NCBI GenBank assembly: GCA_015680685.1
Contig: MNCI01026340.1
Span: 263,777-327,776 of the forward strand
Length of the DNA stretch: 64,000 nucleotides
Direction of reading: 5' to 3'
Origin: Gnetum montanum
Lineage: Eukaryota > Streptophyta > Gnetopsida > Gnetales > Gnetaceae
The number at the start of each line of letters is the position of its first letter. The stretch's first letter is position 1. This document shows positions 10,451 through 22,607 of this stretch, piece after piece. Both the position numbers and the translations under genes were made by a program. The notes beneath the pieces are model-generated. The model was not told where the DNA came from, did no database searches, and saw nothing but the letters and a program-made list of their open reading frames with translations.

Positions 10451-12820
10451 TTTTTGCAAGTATAGCTCAAACTACCAGAAATGTGAGCTTCAGTGGAACT
10501 AGAAAGAAATGCAGCTCTTGTTCTTGAGGAATGAACAGATTTTCCTTCAAGCCAAAGAACTGTTAAATGCAGCCAAATCTTTGGACTTTGAAACCTTTGT
10601 GTTGCTGTTGTTTTTTAAGGTCATGTCCCTTGTAATACTTAAAGTCATTTTTGTAATGTTAACTTTATGTTATAAAGGGGAATCTAGAAAGTTCCAAATA
10701 AATATGAAAAATTAAATTTGGAAAATCTGACAGGGATGTAGAAACCTGAGGAGCTATAAAGAAAGATTGGTTGTGTGTGTTTAATGTAGTTCAAAATTGG
10801 TTTTCTCTGGTTTAATATAATAGCTTTGCACTGCTTTCCTATGGTTTCTCCCTTTGGGTTTTCCACATAAATCCTCATGTTGTTTTTCATTTTTCTTTAT
10901 CATTTTCTTTTTACAGTTTTGTTTTGGTAATATTTTACAAAAAGAAATTGTCCAAGCATTCCACAAATATAGAACAAAAAACTAAATTTTATCTTTTCCT
11001 GAGATACACATTCCAAGTTTATTGCTACCATTCAGGGTTATATGCACCTATTTAATTACAATGCAAAAGCCACTCTCCAATCTAACTAAACCTCAAACAC
11101 TATGTAATTTATAGGTATGTGTTCCACAAGTGTCTGCCTTCATGCCCATGAAATACCACACCCCCAAATTCATTTCGTTATGTGCTCTACAGTTTCCCCA
11201 CTCCCATGTGTCTAAAGCACATGAAATATAGAGTTACAAAAATGTTCAATAGTTAGTTATAAGATGTCACAAGAACCATCACAGACAAACAACTATTTTA
11301 ATTTTGATTGTTACTCTAAATCCCATGTACTTCATGAAACTTGAAATTGCCAAAAAACTTAGTTTGAATAAAATCATTTTGATACAATACAACAAAGTAA
11401 TACATAATGTGGAATTTTTGTGATTAGATTTTGCACTTTTTGTAGAAAAGATGATGTTTCCGAGGTCGTGTGAGCCCTACCACAAGTTGTTGAACAAACT
11501 CCAATAGTCATCACATGACACATTTCCAGTATTGATACTGGCCACGATGGAGCCAAAATGCATGCTATATAGATGTTGTGCAGATTAACAATGGCCATAA
11601 TGCAGGTTGCAACAAGCCTAGAATGTGTTGCCAGAAAAATTGCCAATCATAAATCATGTCATGAAAGAAAACAGTTGCTGTCAGGTTTTACAAAGTATTC
11701 ATGGCAAACTGATGACAAGTCAAGATGCAACTCTATAAATCCAAAAATTTTATGACAGATCATGACCCAGAAAATAGCTCACAATCTAGGTTGCAATAGA
11801 CATGAATATAAATTTTGTAAAATAACAAAACTCAAATATAACAAAACCCATAAATATTTTCTATTCCCTTACTAAACAGAAAAGAAAGGCAATTGGGTAA
11901 AAAAAAGCAATCACATTAGGAAGTGAGAGAAATTGAATCATTTGGAATATGTGATAATGGGACTGAACTTGAGAAAAGGAGTGAAGCAAGAACATGATCT
12001 AAGATTGTGTGTCCTTCTTGTTATGTATTTAAGGCCTGGATTAAATGATGTTGTCCGTCCTTAATTTTTCTTCAGTGATTCTTAATGCTAATACAATCTA
12101 TACTTGGTGTCTCATCCATAGCTTGTATATTTTTTCTTTGCAAGACCTCTCAAATCATACTAGATTCATTATCAGCTGCAATTAATTTCTTAAGGGTCAG
12201 ACAGAGGATAAATAGAATTACAGTTAACTGCTAGTTGAGATGTAGTGGGTAACAGTTAGTTTTAGAAAAAACCAATTTCTTATTTACCAAACCTTTACAC
12301 TTCCAAACTCATTGATACTGCAGCCATTTATTCGTTCATGATTTAAGGTCACTGAATGTGTAGTGATTTGGTTCAACTCTAATACACATTAACTGCCAAT
12401 CCCCCATTTCCCTCACTGCATATTTTAGAATAAATTCACCTTAGATTATTTTTGGCAAAATTTACATTAGAAAACGCCTGTCTCTTATTTGCAATGTCTG
12501 TTTTACACACTCCCTTTCGATTATTCTGTCAGATTATACCAGCCACAATTATTAATGTTAAGTGTTCCATTCCTGACATATAACTGTAAACAACTATACA
12601 TGATACAAACAGAACATGGCTTCAATAACAATATTTTACATTTAGCCTCAACAAGAATTTTGTATATTTTCTCTTACTTCTCAATATCAAATAAGACTGA
12701 AACAGAAAACAGTTTATATGTTTGTTACAAAATTTAATTACCATGCAGAAAGCTTTCATAAAAATTACAAATATATGTATAACAAAGAATAAGCTTTTTA
12801 ATTTAACAAAAACTTAGAAC

Positions 12821-14079
12821 CTTTCATTGACCAGATCTTTACTGTATTGTCCATCCCACAACTTGCAATACGATAAATATCTGAAGGATGAAAATCCTAA
12901 GACAAAGAAAATTAATTGTCTTAAAACATGGTATTTCATTTCTTTGAAATAATCTTTAATATTTCTAACCACATCAGTATACTACAGTGATTGTTAAAAA
13001 CAGAAACAAAATGAAAATTTATTTTACTCACAACACTTAAAACTTCATTTTGGTGTCCTCCAGCACCTGCAAATATCAAAATGCATATCCCAGTATGGAC
13101 ATTCCATAGCCGCACAAACTCATCCTGAATTTTCAAAAATGATGCCAGTTTATATTTTAAAAAATTTATGAATGGATTTAAAATAAAAAATAAGCTCATC
13201 ATACTTTGCTAGCAGATGCAATAAGACTTGGTTTCAATGCTAAAGTTCAGATTTCATTCACTGAATCCCCATGGCCAACAAAGCTCTGTGAATATAAACT
13301 ACCTTTAGTGCTTTAGTAATAATAATTTTGAAACGTCCTTAACAGTAATTTTGAAACTGCAAGCTTGTAAGCATAAAATTCAAAATCAAATCCCCACCTT
13401 GCGAACCCTTTCATTTGCAGCATCAATAACTCGAATGATTCCATTGCCACCACCGGCCACTAATAGCGGTGAGCCATTCATGTCACGTAACCAGCTTATG
13501 GTGTAAAAGGACTCCTCCTTCTATAAAATTTAACTAGAATTAAGCCATAGAAAAAAAAAACATATGGATGGCCTCTCAATATGAGGCATGATTTATACAA
13601 AGAAATCAGCAGCAAATAAATTTAAAAAAAAAAATTAGTGTCCATACATCTTCATCTAGGTAAAGCCTGTAACACAGCGATAACACCTACTTCCAAACAC
13701 TGGTAAACTGTTACCTGAAATGAAAATATTTATTGTAAACAGAAATTATATGCATAACATTAAAATAACAATGAAATTGAAAAAGAGAGAACAACCGATG
13801 TAGCATTGCCACTATGGCAAGTACTGCATGTAACGAAATGTAATAGGCCTTGTTAGGTCGGTTTGTAAAATTTATATGAACAACGTAATGCTCAGCTTAC
13901 CCGATTCCCCCAGCAGTGGTGAACAAATTGAAATAACGAGCGTCGATAAAGTTGAAGGAGATGGCATATATAGGGCGTTTGCCTTCTTGTAATTTGTTGG
14001 TGATCTTGTACTCTTTTCTTTTCTTGGAAGCAACCAGAGAACCAATTACTGGTTCAGTCCCTAAACCCCTGCGCTCCAT
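12821..14079 (-). pseudogene. FIE: FIE pseudogene, 5' exon cluster (exons 1-6)
   Basis: The start is taken at the ATG at 14079, because the following frame (GSLVASKKRKEYKITNKLQE, then RYFNLFTTAGG) aligns with the plant FIE N-terminus at nearly the same length. Exon 1 is 179 bases, one short of phase 0. Exon 2 (VTVYQCLE) is 67 bases, one over 66, with the extra base before its LDED end. Exons 3, 4 and 5 are 123, 81 and 93 bases, all phase 0. Exon 6 is 76 bases and ends one base into the E codon that exon 7 completes. Donors are GTAAGC, GTATGG, GTGGGG, GTATGA, GTGAGT and GTTCTA. Introns 1-5 are short (about 110-190 bases). Confidence 0.92.
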
Positions 14080-15230
14080 GCTCGAACTTCTCTTTCTTCA
14101 CTCTAGACATTCAGCTGACGGAGTTCAGAAGAGTATCCACCGGTAAATAGTTTGTCGGAGAATTCAAATGTGTTTACATGTCAAACTAGAAAGTTCTGAA
14201 GTTTTTAACGTTTGCTTACTATTTTAATTTCAGAGAATTTTTCATTGTTAGTTTCCTTTCTATTTTCAATACAAGGATTACGTTGATGTAAATTACACAT
14301 GGGAGGGGCCCTGAAGATGAGATTTATTAAACCGGTTATCCAAATAAAGTCATGACCTTTTACCAATTTATATAAATCAAAAATTACAAATTTTTAAAAT
14401 AATTTTTTGAAAGGGTGTAATTATTACTTAATGGATTAGTTTTATTATAAATTTTATTAGAAAAATTTATCTCTTCCTTTTACATGAGTATTGTATATTA
14501 GAACTTGAAAATGGATAACTATCAACTCAAAAATAATACTGATAATAAGAAAAAAAAACAATTAGGTATATGCTTAGTGGAAAAACTTGATTTGAAAGCT
14601 CCAAATCATGGATTTAATTCTAGTGGGTAATGATGAGTTATAAAGTTCTAATTAAACAATATATCTTGGGTGTATGTATACCTCTATTGCAATGATTTCA
14701 AAGTTCCAACACCCTCCAAAAAAAAATAACAATCAAAGTACATCACAAGCTTAACACCCAGTAGACAACACCGAAAACAATGTAAAAAGGAAAAAACTTT
14801 CCATTTCCATTTCCAAAACTTTCTAATTTTAGAGATTTCTGCTCATGCACACAACCTTGCAATTGATATTTTTAGAAAACCAAAGAGAGGATATTTAATT
14901 GTTAATAGGGGGAATGGTCTATCCTAACAACATTTTCATAACCTTTGGAGGTGTTTGATCTTAAAAAATAAATAAAAATTAAAAAATTTCAAAGCACATT
15001 AGGCCATCAACATAGAAAAGAGAGTTTAGAGAAAAATTTCAACAGTTTTTGGGATGTTGTTTAAAGTTTTCATCCTCATGACCAATGGATCATTTAAGAT
15101 TAGTTTTGATGTTTGAGTTAAGTTAAGATTGTTCTTGTCTAATAAGAATAGATTTGTCTTATAAGCTATATGTCCAAACTAATCAAAACTTCATGTAACA
15201 TAAGTAAAAAAATTTACAAAATCATCTATT
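14080..15230. other. Upstream flank of the FIE pseudogene; no other gene seen
   Basis: The first ~80 bases upstream of the FIE start are the least AT-rich in the area, as expected for a 5' UTR or promoter remnant, but no TATA box or other element can be named. From 14340 on the sequence is AT-rich and holds no frame or repeat that I recognise. Confidence 0.35.
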
Positions 15231-16910
15231 TTTTTCTTTCTTCTTTTTTCTCTCTTTTTGATTTATTTTGTTTTAATTTGTTCGGTTTCTGTATTATCAT
15301 TTGATCATTCTTATTATTAGCATTAACTTGATTTTTTATATCTTCAACTTCACATTACTTTTTTTTTAGATTATAAACTTCAACATGGTTTTTCTTTTAC
15401 TCATAATCTTTTTTCTTGAGTAGAAAATGATAAGCATTAAATAAATGTCATTATGACAAAAGTTACAAAATTTAGGAATACTATAATATGTAATTGGCTA
15501 AATATAAGCCTTTTTGCCTACTTCTAATATAATTCCTTTTTACAATTAAGAATATGTTTTCAATAAAGAAAAACATCTATAATTACCCAATGGTGTGGAA
15601 ATAGATGGCATATGCTTAATGGGAGTGGCAAGACTAACAATTTCTTACTCAACTCTCTAAGAAAGCAACAAGATATTAAATAATTCAACAAAGCATGAAA
15701 CTTTAATATTTTTAAAATTGGACATCAAAATCTAAAGTCCATTCATAGGATTACTAAAAAAAAACTTCTTATACACTACCTTTTTTTTTGTGTCCCCTCT
15801 CCCCCAAATCTAAACATTACTTTTTTTTAACCCTGTAAATCCCACAACGCCCCAATCTATACAATACCACCCCCATCTAAACACTACCTCTTTTTGTAAC
15901 CCCCACAACCCCTCGACCTCTTTGCAATAACTCTTCATGCCCAATCTAACCCTACTCCTTACTCATCATAGCTTGCTTTACATCCTTTCTATGAAAACTC
16001 CATTGTAGCCAACCTTGCTCTTTGCTCATCACAACCTACTTTGCATCATTTTACCAAAAACTTTCTACTAGATCTACTCTACCTAATCTAAACTTGCTCT
16101 CTATTAAATCTGCTTCACTCAATCTAATTGTACTTTTTGCCAAATCTACTTTGCAAGATTTGACCCTACTCTATGCTCATCACATTTTGCTATTTCAAGT
16201 ATTTTCCCCTCTTTTGCTCTTTAAATTTTCTTTTTCTCTACTAGATCTACTATGCCTGATCTGATCTTACTCTTTGTTGAATATGCTCTATGGGATTTGA
16301 CCTTGGTCTCTACTCATTATAGCCTACTCTTTGACAGATTTCATCACAACTTACTTTCCACCAAATTTTGGTTTACATCGTAACCTAATTTTCGTCAAAT
16401 TTGACCTCTGCTCATCACCAAATATACGCCACAAGATTTGACCCTACTCTTTGCTCATCATAGCCTACTATTTCAAGTATTTTTCCCTCTTTTGCTCTTT
16501 GAATTTTGTTTTTCTCTACCTGATTTGACCCTATTCTTTGTCAAATCTACTTTGTAGGATCTGATCCTACTCTTTACTCATCATAACTTACTCTCCACTA
16601 GATCTAACTCTACTCTTTATTCATCACAACATACTATTTCAAGTATTTTTCCCTCTTATGTTCTATGAATTTTGTTTTTCTATTTTTTTATTCGTTATGT
16701 TCTACTATTGCAATTTTTTCTTTCCACTTTGAGTTTTATTTTTCTATTTTTCATTCATTATATTATGTTATTTACAATTTCTAGTATCCACTGATCATAG
16801 CCTATTATGCATCGAAGCTTGCTCTTTGCATTTTCCACCATTTATTGTTTCACATTGTGATTTCCATGGGATCTGATCCTACCCTCAGCCACCTTATATA
16901 TAATATATAT
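15231..16910. repeat. Pyrimidine-rich degenerate tandem repeat block
   Basis: The plus strand is strongly T/C-rich. Variants of TTTGACCCTACTCTTTGCTC followed by ATCA recur many times. A longer unit that runs from GATTTGACCCTACTC through TATTTCAAGTATTTT(C/T)CCCTC to TTTTGTTTTTCTCTAC is present three times, starting near 16153, 16432 and 16600. The block ends directly at the 5' edge of the LINE at 16925. It may be a minisatellite or repeated 5' material of a retroelement. No protein frame is supported. Confidence 0.65.
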
Positions 16911-16924
16911 ATAATCCCTATTGA

Positions 16925-19900
16925 TGCCCTCAATAGAACTTGGAGCTGAGAAGGATTGGATTATTGTTGAGATTGAAATTTTAAAAGATGGCAGGAGGAA
17001 AGGTTCGATTCATTAGCTCAAAATGTGGAGAGTCTTTTCTTTGACAACTTGGAGCATATTGGGGATTTGGCAGAGCTCAAGGTTCCCCTCTATTATTTCA
17101 CCTTGAAATGACTAGCATCTAAGAACAAGTGGCTAATCTGTTATCTTGGCTGGTTTTTTATCCCTAGGTTGTATTAGATTGCTCACTACCCGATTAGCAA
17201 GGCCTTGTCATGGGTTTTTTCAAATCACATGCCCTTCCTCTGTGAATGGGGAAATAATATTTCTCATTGATCAACTTTTAAATTTAAGATTGTTTGCCTT
17301 CCTAAGGAATGCTTTTGGACTAATCTAGTGTAGATTTGGAACATGGAGGAAGTTAGTCCTAGATCTTGTGGAGTATCAGAGAAGCTTGCAATGTTTCAAA
17401 AATTGTTCTCTCAATAGTAGAGGCAAACATGGCTCCCAGTGAAGCAAGTAGCTTTGGACAAGGTGGGCTAGATTTAGGGACAAGTAGATTTGTTACCTCA
17501 ATGAGAATCCATTATGTGAGATCTAGTTGCAATAGAAAAATAGATGAGAACATTAGCTCATGAGAAGGAGGTCTACTAGAAACAATTCTCGAAGAAGAGA
17601 TATCTAAATGAAGGAGATCAAAATTCCACTTGCTTTCATATGATTGCAAATAGGGAAAATCAAATAAGATCTTTGATCAAATTCTCCCCTAATGCCTAAG
17701 AGGATCTTAAGGTTGCGGTTATCTATTTTTGTAACTTGTATGATTGGAATGAGAGGGCTAATTCTAGACTATTGGAAGATATGATCCCTTGTTTGATTTC
17801 CCCTATTGATAATGAGTTCTTATAGGGAAGACTCCCTAGAGAGAAGATTTGTTCAATAGTGGCTGAGGCATAAAATCACAAGATGTCTAGGCCAGATGAC
17901 TAGAACTTTAACTATGTCAAATCATATTGGGATGTTATTCAAAAGGATTTTGAAGGTCTTTTTTGAGTAGGATCTAAGTATGATACTTTTTCCAAAGCTT
18001 GGAATAATACCTACATTATTTTACTGCCTAAAAGGGAGGAGATATAATCCCTCAAGGATTGCATGCCTATTAGTCTTTGCAAAAAATTTTATAAAATTTT
18101 TTCCAAGCTTTTGGTGAATTTCTTGAAGTCCTTACTACCCAATATCATAGAGACAGATTGATAAGCGGCAAGGTACCCCTATGCCCAACCATACGAATCA
18201 CAAAGCGTTCATGCATGATCAAGTCGCATTTTGTGGACTTTATCATTTCTAGTGCACTAGTCCTCTAGGAAGTGAATCTTACCTTAAGGTTAATCATTGT
18301 CTTTCCAATTACACTTGTGATGTTCATTGGTATGGTTAAGTGTAATTGAGGCATATGATTTTTATCATTTTGTGTTTTATAGTTTGATGTTCAAATGTAG
18401 ATGGAAGCAATTGGATTGACTAATTTGAATTAACTAATTAACTGACATTTAACTAATCCTAACATAAACATCTGATCCCACTTTCCGTACATGTCCTAAA
18501 CACATGTATCTACTACTGGGTGACCAAGTGCTATGCTACTGGGCATACCAAGCAATAATGTTGCTGGGATTACCAAGCAAATATGTGTTATGCTCAAAGC
18601 GGTCATACTTATGTATGTAATTTATCTAGCTTAATTGCTTCATTAATGTAATAACTGGAAAATATTTAATAACTAATGAAAAACATCTAATAAATAATTA
18701 AAAACATGAATGCATAAATGAAATAGCTAATCTATCCAAAGTGCTACAAAGTTTATCAAAAAGTTTGTCTTTATTGCTACACACATTGTCGTGCTCAGGT
18801 ACAACGATGCTCGAATAAAGATCTATACACTTAATGACTCTTGTTGCAGGCACTCGAGGGAAAAATTCTAACTTTCAAATGGAAAAATTGCAAGAGCTTC
18901 ACTGCAACTACAATCTCTAATTACCATAAATGCAGCTATAGGCACATATTTATAGTCGAAAAACAACACTATGTCAATGGGGCCTTGTCGACACAAGATA
19001 CGATGCATTGACGAGGCCTCGTCGATGAGGCCTAGTCGATGAGGCTACATCAATGAGGCCTCATTGATGCAACCAGCTGAACTATGACTCATCATAGATC
19101 AATCAAGATTCATCTCTAGGAGGAACATTATTAATAGTGTCATTACAATAAATGAGGCTTTGCATTAGGCTTACATTCTGAAACAAGAGATTTGCTTTTT
19201 CAAACTTGATTTATCAAAAGCATATGATAAGGTGAACTATGATGCCTTACTCTTCATGCTGAAGGAGTTGGGATTTTATAGAGGTTTTTGTGAGATGATG
19301 AAGTTCATGCTTTTTATAGTTAGATTTCACGTTTTCTTGAATGGATAGATATCTCAACAATTTTTCCTATGATGGAGCCTTTGGCAAGTTGACCCTTTAT
19401 CATCATATCTATTTGCTATTGTTGTTGATAATCTCTATAGATGAATTAGAAAGCTAAATTTTACATCCTTGTTTCCCTGGAATCTTCATATTTTTCAGTA
19501 TGTAGATGATACAATGACTTTTTCCTAGCATCTATCCCTAAGCCCAGAAAGGTGATGCAGGTGTTAGATGGATTTTGTCAATCAATTAGAGTATGATAGA
19601 GCTTTTTAATGTGAGGTGTTTGACAAAAATATTTGAGCATATTAGGCATATTTTTGGGTGTACTACTAGCTTTCTTCCAACTACCTATCTAGGAAAACCT
19701 ATGCTCTATGGACAAAAATCAGGTAATAGTTGGGAGCAAGTGTTCGGAAAGATGGAGAAGAAGCTAGTTTCTTAGAGAGGTATGTTTTTGTCTTTTGCAC
19801 ATAAGTTGACTCTAGCTAAATTTGTCCTCTAAGCATTTCCATTTATAATGCAGTAATTTTCAATCCTTCAACCCAATTCATGTTACAAGTCAATCAAATT

Positions 19901-21275
19901 GTGAGGAATTTTCTTTAGTCTAGTGGGGAGGAGTGTCGTCAATTTCATTTGATTACTTAGGATTAGGTAACTATCCTAGTTCATGTAGGTGGTTGTGGAC
20001 TTCAGGATTTTGGGAGGCAGGCTTGTATTCTAGCTACTAAGCTAGCTTAGGAGGTTTGGTTTTAGGTAGGTAAGCCTTAGGTCAATTGTCTTCAGATGTA
20101 CTATTCTAATCTATGGGCTTGTCCAACCAAAGCCTTGGAGATGTGAAAAACTATTAGGAGAGGATGGACTTTTCTTCAGTCACTTGAGCATTGGGAATTT
20201 AGAAAAGTGAACATTCTGGTGGAAGGTCTTTTGGTAGGACAAGCTCATCACAAAATGATTAGGAAAGTTTTTTCTCAAGCAGCCACCCTATTGCATCAAG
20301 GTTGAAGGGCACATGTAAAGGATTGGTTTAGTAGGAGGCAATGGAGAACTTCATTAATCTTTCATGACAATAATAGATATGGCAAATTCACCAAAATTCA
20401 TGACATTCTTAAAAGACATATCCCCCCTAATTTGGCCCATGAATACACCTTACATTTTTCTTGGATAAACCACAAATAGTGAATCTCATATCTTTATAGG
20501 AAATCCTTTGCCAAAATAAAGGGTTGATATCTTATTTTGAGGGTGCATTTTCAACCAAAGATGAGGTTTTTTGCTTGGTTGTTGGCTCATCATGTAGTGC
20601 TCACTCAAAAAAAACTCCAGTGATGAAGTTTTATCATGGCCTTCCAATGTATCCTTTTGATATAAGAGGATTAAGACTACAACACACCTTTTCAAGGAAT
20701 CTTTGTTTACAAGGGATGTAAGTTGATTTGTACATGTGGATTGGGATCATGTGGGATCAATGTTGGAGAATGATTACAGAAGGGCCCATTATTCAAAGCC
20801 ACTTGCATGAGATTTCATTATGGGTGGAGGTTTCCTAGGAGATTTGGCTTGAGGGAAATGCTCACATTGTTCATGTAAAGTGCCAAAACTCTCCATTTAA
20901 ATGCATCTTAAAAGCATTTGCAACTTTCACTTGTGGAAAAACATCCATGAATGCATGATGATAATGTTTAACATCATGAATTCTTACAAGATGAGCCAAT
21001 GTGGTGCTTGAAAATTGTGTATTCTTTTGTTTTTCTAAATATGCATACATTCTATTTTAAATGAACTTTATGATGTTGCACATGACTATTTTTTGGTTTT
21101 TGATTTCAATGCCTTATGGGAATGCCTGGGGCTTTTTGATTAGTCTATGTGTTCATCTATTTTGCTAGAGAATCTTCTATCCTCCATGATGATACTGTTG
21201 TTGCACTTGTTGATTTGAGGTTCATCCCTCTCATTATATAAATGACCATACTTTCCCTCAAAAGAAAAAAAAACA
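16925..21275 (+). mobile_element. L1-type LINE number 2, ORF2 from endonuclease to 3' end, split by a solo LTR
   Basis: The element starts inside the endonuclease domain (5' truncation) and is homologous to LINE 1 from 4105 on. Visible parts are FSNHMPFLCEWGN (about 17218, the SDH.P box as SNH), SLIKFSPNA (17670), PKREEI and PISLCKKFYKI (18025-18100) and PNIIETD (18138-18158). After the solo LTR come SRFISRRNIINSVITINEAL, FKLDLSKAYDKVNYDALL (19202), YVDDTMTF (19499-19522) and a C-terminal zf-RVT-like FFAWLLAHH (20569). It ends in an A-run at 21262-21275. Removing the LTR rejoins one frame. Many stops make it dead. The target duplication was not found. Confidence 0.85.
18159..19094 (-). mobile_element. 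Solo LTR of the Athila-like gypsy family inside LINE 2
   Basis: The 936-bp LTR begins TGATAAGCGGCAAGGTACCC on the plus strand and ends GACTCATCA. It matches in layout and partly in sequence the LTRs at 22608 and 28739: the TGATGAGTGGCAAGGTACCCC start, TGGGATTACCAAG and the TTTATCAAAAAGTTTGTCTTTA block. It is flanked by CAGAT (18154-18158) and TAGAT (19095-19099), a 5-bp target duplication with one change. On the minus strand, within 120 bases of its start, lies an array of GAGGCCTC palindromes (about 18975-19060), then TATAAATAT (18946-18954). No internal region remains, so it arose by LTR-LTR recombination. Confidence 0.88.
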
Positions 21276-22289
21276 TTGCATGCTTATGTATACATGATCC
21301 TATATCTAGGACATGTTACAATATTGAAGTATTACTTAACTCAGTAAGTAAAAAAAGAAAAGAAAAGAAAAAAAGGAATAAGGCCTAGCATGAATGATTT
21401 AAATGTTAAACACTTGTATATCACATCATTTAACTATAAAATGAAACTTTGTTTGCGGTGTAGGTAACCTAAAATATGAATAAACATATATTATGATATA
21501 AGATTAATAACCAATGACTTGTATGTTGACTAATCCCCTTTTTTTCTATGCTAAAAATAAAAAATGAGAAGTATGGTTTGTAATGTTTATGTGCATGATA
21601 TGAATTAACTTGTTTAGTTTAGCACAAGATTAGAGTCATGAAATGTTATTACAAGTCTGCTTAAGCAATTTGGGATAAAAGATAAGAAGTTCAAATGAGT
21701 CAAAAGTTTATCTTTTCTAATCCCTAGATGCAAGGTGGACATCCATACTCAAGTATGAACATCTTAACAAAGGCCTAACAAAGTTTCAGTAGAGATTCTA
21801 GCTTAGGGTGGATGTTCCACCTTAAAGATCCCAACAAAACTTAGATGTTCCACCTAAATATTAAGTAATTATAAATGTCAAGCTTTAAACAAGATGTTCC
21901 AAATAGATATTAGGTGAACTAAAAAAGATGTTCTTATTCATTTTGTTCCCTCATAGTAGAGTCAAAGTGGTAGGAAAAGTTTTGGATGCAACGTCTACAA
22001 AAAGGATAGCTCAAATCTCATTTGATTCAATCCATTTTTTATCATTGGAGGCTTAACGACACATGTTGGTTCTTGAATCTCACATTGACATTTAGATTTT
22101 TTGAATATTGCATTGGCATAATATTGGATTTGATATTGGAATTAGAATCAAGGTTGATTTGCTATATATGTGCTTCAAAAGTTTCACCATAATTATTACA
22201 TTTCTTTCTCCCCCAAGGTTTAGAATGTATTGCATTAATTAATCTATCATTTGGAGGGTTCACATTTTATTTAACTAAGGCTTTTATAT
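21276..22289. other. No recognisable gene
   Basis: AT-rich sequence after the A-tail of LINE 2. The word AGATGTTCC recurs a few times between 21790 and 21930, but no ordered repeat or frame is visible. Part of this stretch may be the start of the copia LTR whose end lies at 29551-29783; I could not find the LTR start. Confidence 0.35.
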
Positions 22290-22607
22290 TTATATTCATA
22301 GTGTCTTAGTTCTTGCTCTTAGTTTTGGTAGATTATATGTGTGAATCACTATCTGCACTCTCTATTGTATTCATTCTCTTTACTTTAAGGAACTTAGATC
22401 ATCTCTGGGAAGAGATATGATGTGTATCCCTAACAAATTCTCTACTTGGGTAGCCAAGTGTTTGTTATTTTGTTTGCACTAAGTGGTTTTTCACTTGGGT
22501 GGCCAAGTGCTTGTAGTTTTACCATGGAGGATTGTATGGACGTTTTGTGAGAGCACCACATTTATCTTAGTCTTGCAAGGTTCTTGTGAGTCTTATGAGA
22601 TACCAAG
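22290..22607 (+). mobile_element. Left part of a Sirevirus-like copia LTR, cut by the gypsy element
   Basis: This sequence ends with ACCAAG exactly where the gypsy LTR begins. The sequence after the gypsy element (29551 onward) leads into an LTR end GATCCACA and a degraded primer site, so this stretch is read as the upstream part of that same LTR. It contains GGGTAGCCAAGTG and GGGTGGCCAAGTG as a near-duplicate pair about 50 bases apart. The left limit is arbitrary because the TG start was not identified. Confidence 0.5.

Larger units (their letters stand above)
8668..12820 (-). other. FIE intron 6 (4.15 kb), loaded with retroelement debris
   Basis: The intron runs from donor GTTCTA below exon 6 to acceptor CTATAG before exon 7. 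It holds a plus-strand copia pol fragment (about 9140-10450), that is, antisense to FIE. A stretch AATGTTAACTTTATGTTATA followed by GAATCTAGAA occurs on both sides of it (about 8862 and 10657) and may be the last trace of its LTRs. Between 10700 and 12820 I see AT-rich sequence with no recognisable protein or repeat edge. Confidence 0.7.
7278..14079 (-). pseudogene. FIE: FIE (ESC/EED-type Polycomb WD40 protein) unprocessed pseudogene, exons 1-9
   Basis: FIE is the WD40 subunit of PRC2 that reads H3K27me3 and supports the methyltransferase in the nucleus. Nine exons are recognisable on the minus strand: 13901-14079, 13648-13714, 13398-13520, 13205-13285, 13032-13124, 12821-12896, 8588-8667, 8366-8437 and 7278-7337. 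Each lies between GT donors and AG acceptors. Together they give about 277 codons, matching roughly the first three quarters of the ~370-residue plant protein. Diagnostic text includes LWNVHTGICILIFAGAGGH (exon 5), DFHPSDIYRIASCGMD (exon 6) and KEESFYTISW (exon 3). Disabling changes are TGA for R in exon 4 (13247-13249), TAG for W (8633-8635) and TAG for Q (8594-8596) in exon 7, a 1-base loss at the end of exon 1 and a 1-base gain in exon 2. The last ~90 codons are absent. Retained introns mean it is not a processed copy. Confidence 0.93.

Noticed and set aside
8862-10690. The AATGTTAACTTTATGTTATA pair around the copia fragment in FIE intron 6 as certain LTRs
   Set aside because: Only about 35 bases are shared and similarity stops abruptly; it is mentioned in the intron entry but not called as an LTR pair.
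11374-11646. A 90-codon minus-strand frame in FIE intron 6
   Set aside because: No recognisable domain, cysteine/isoleucine-rich composition of low-complexity antisense type, and no splice context linking it to FIE.
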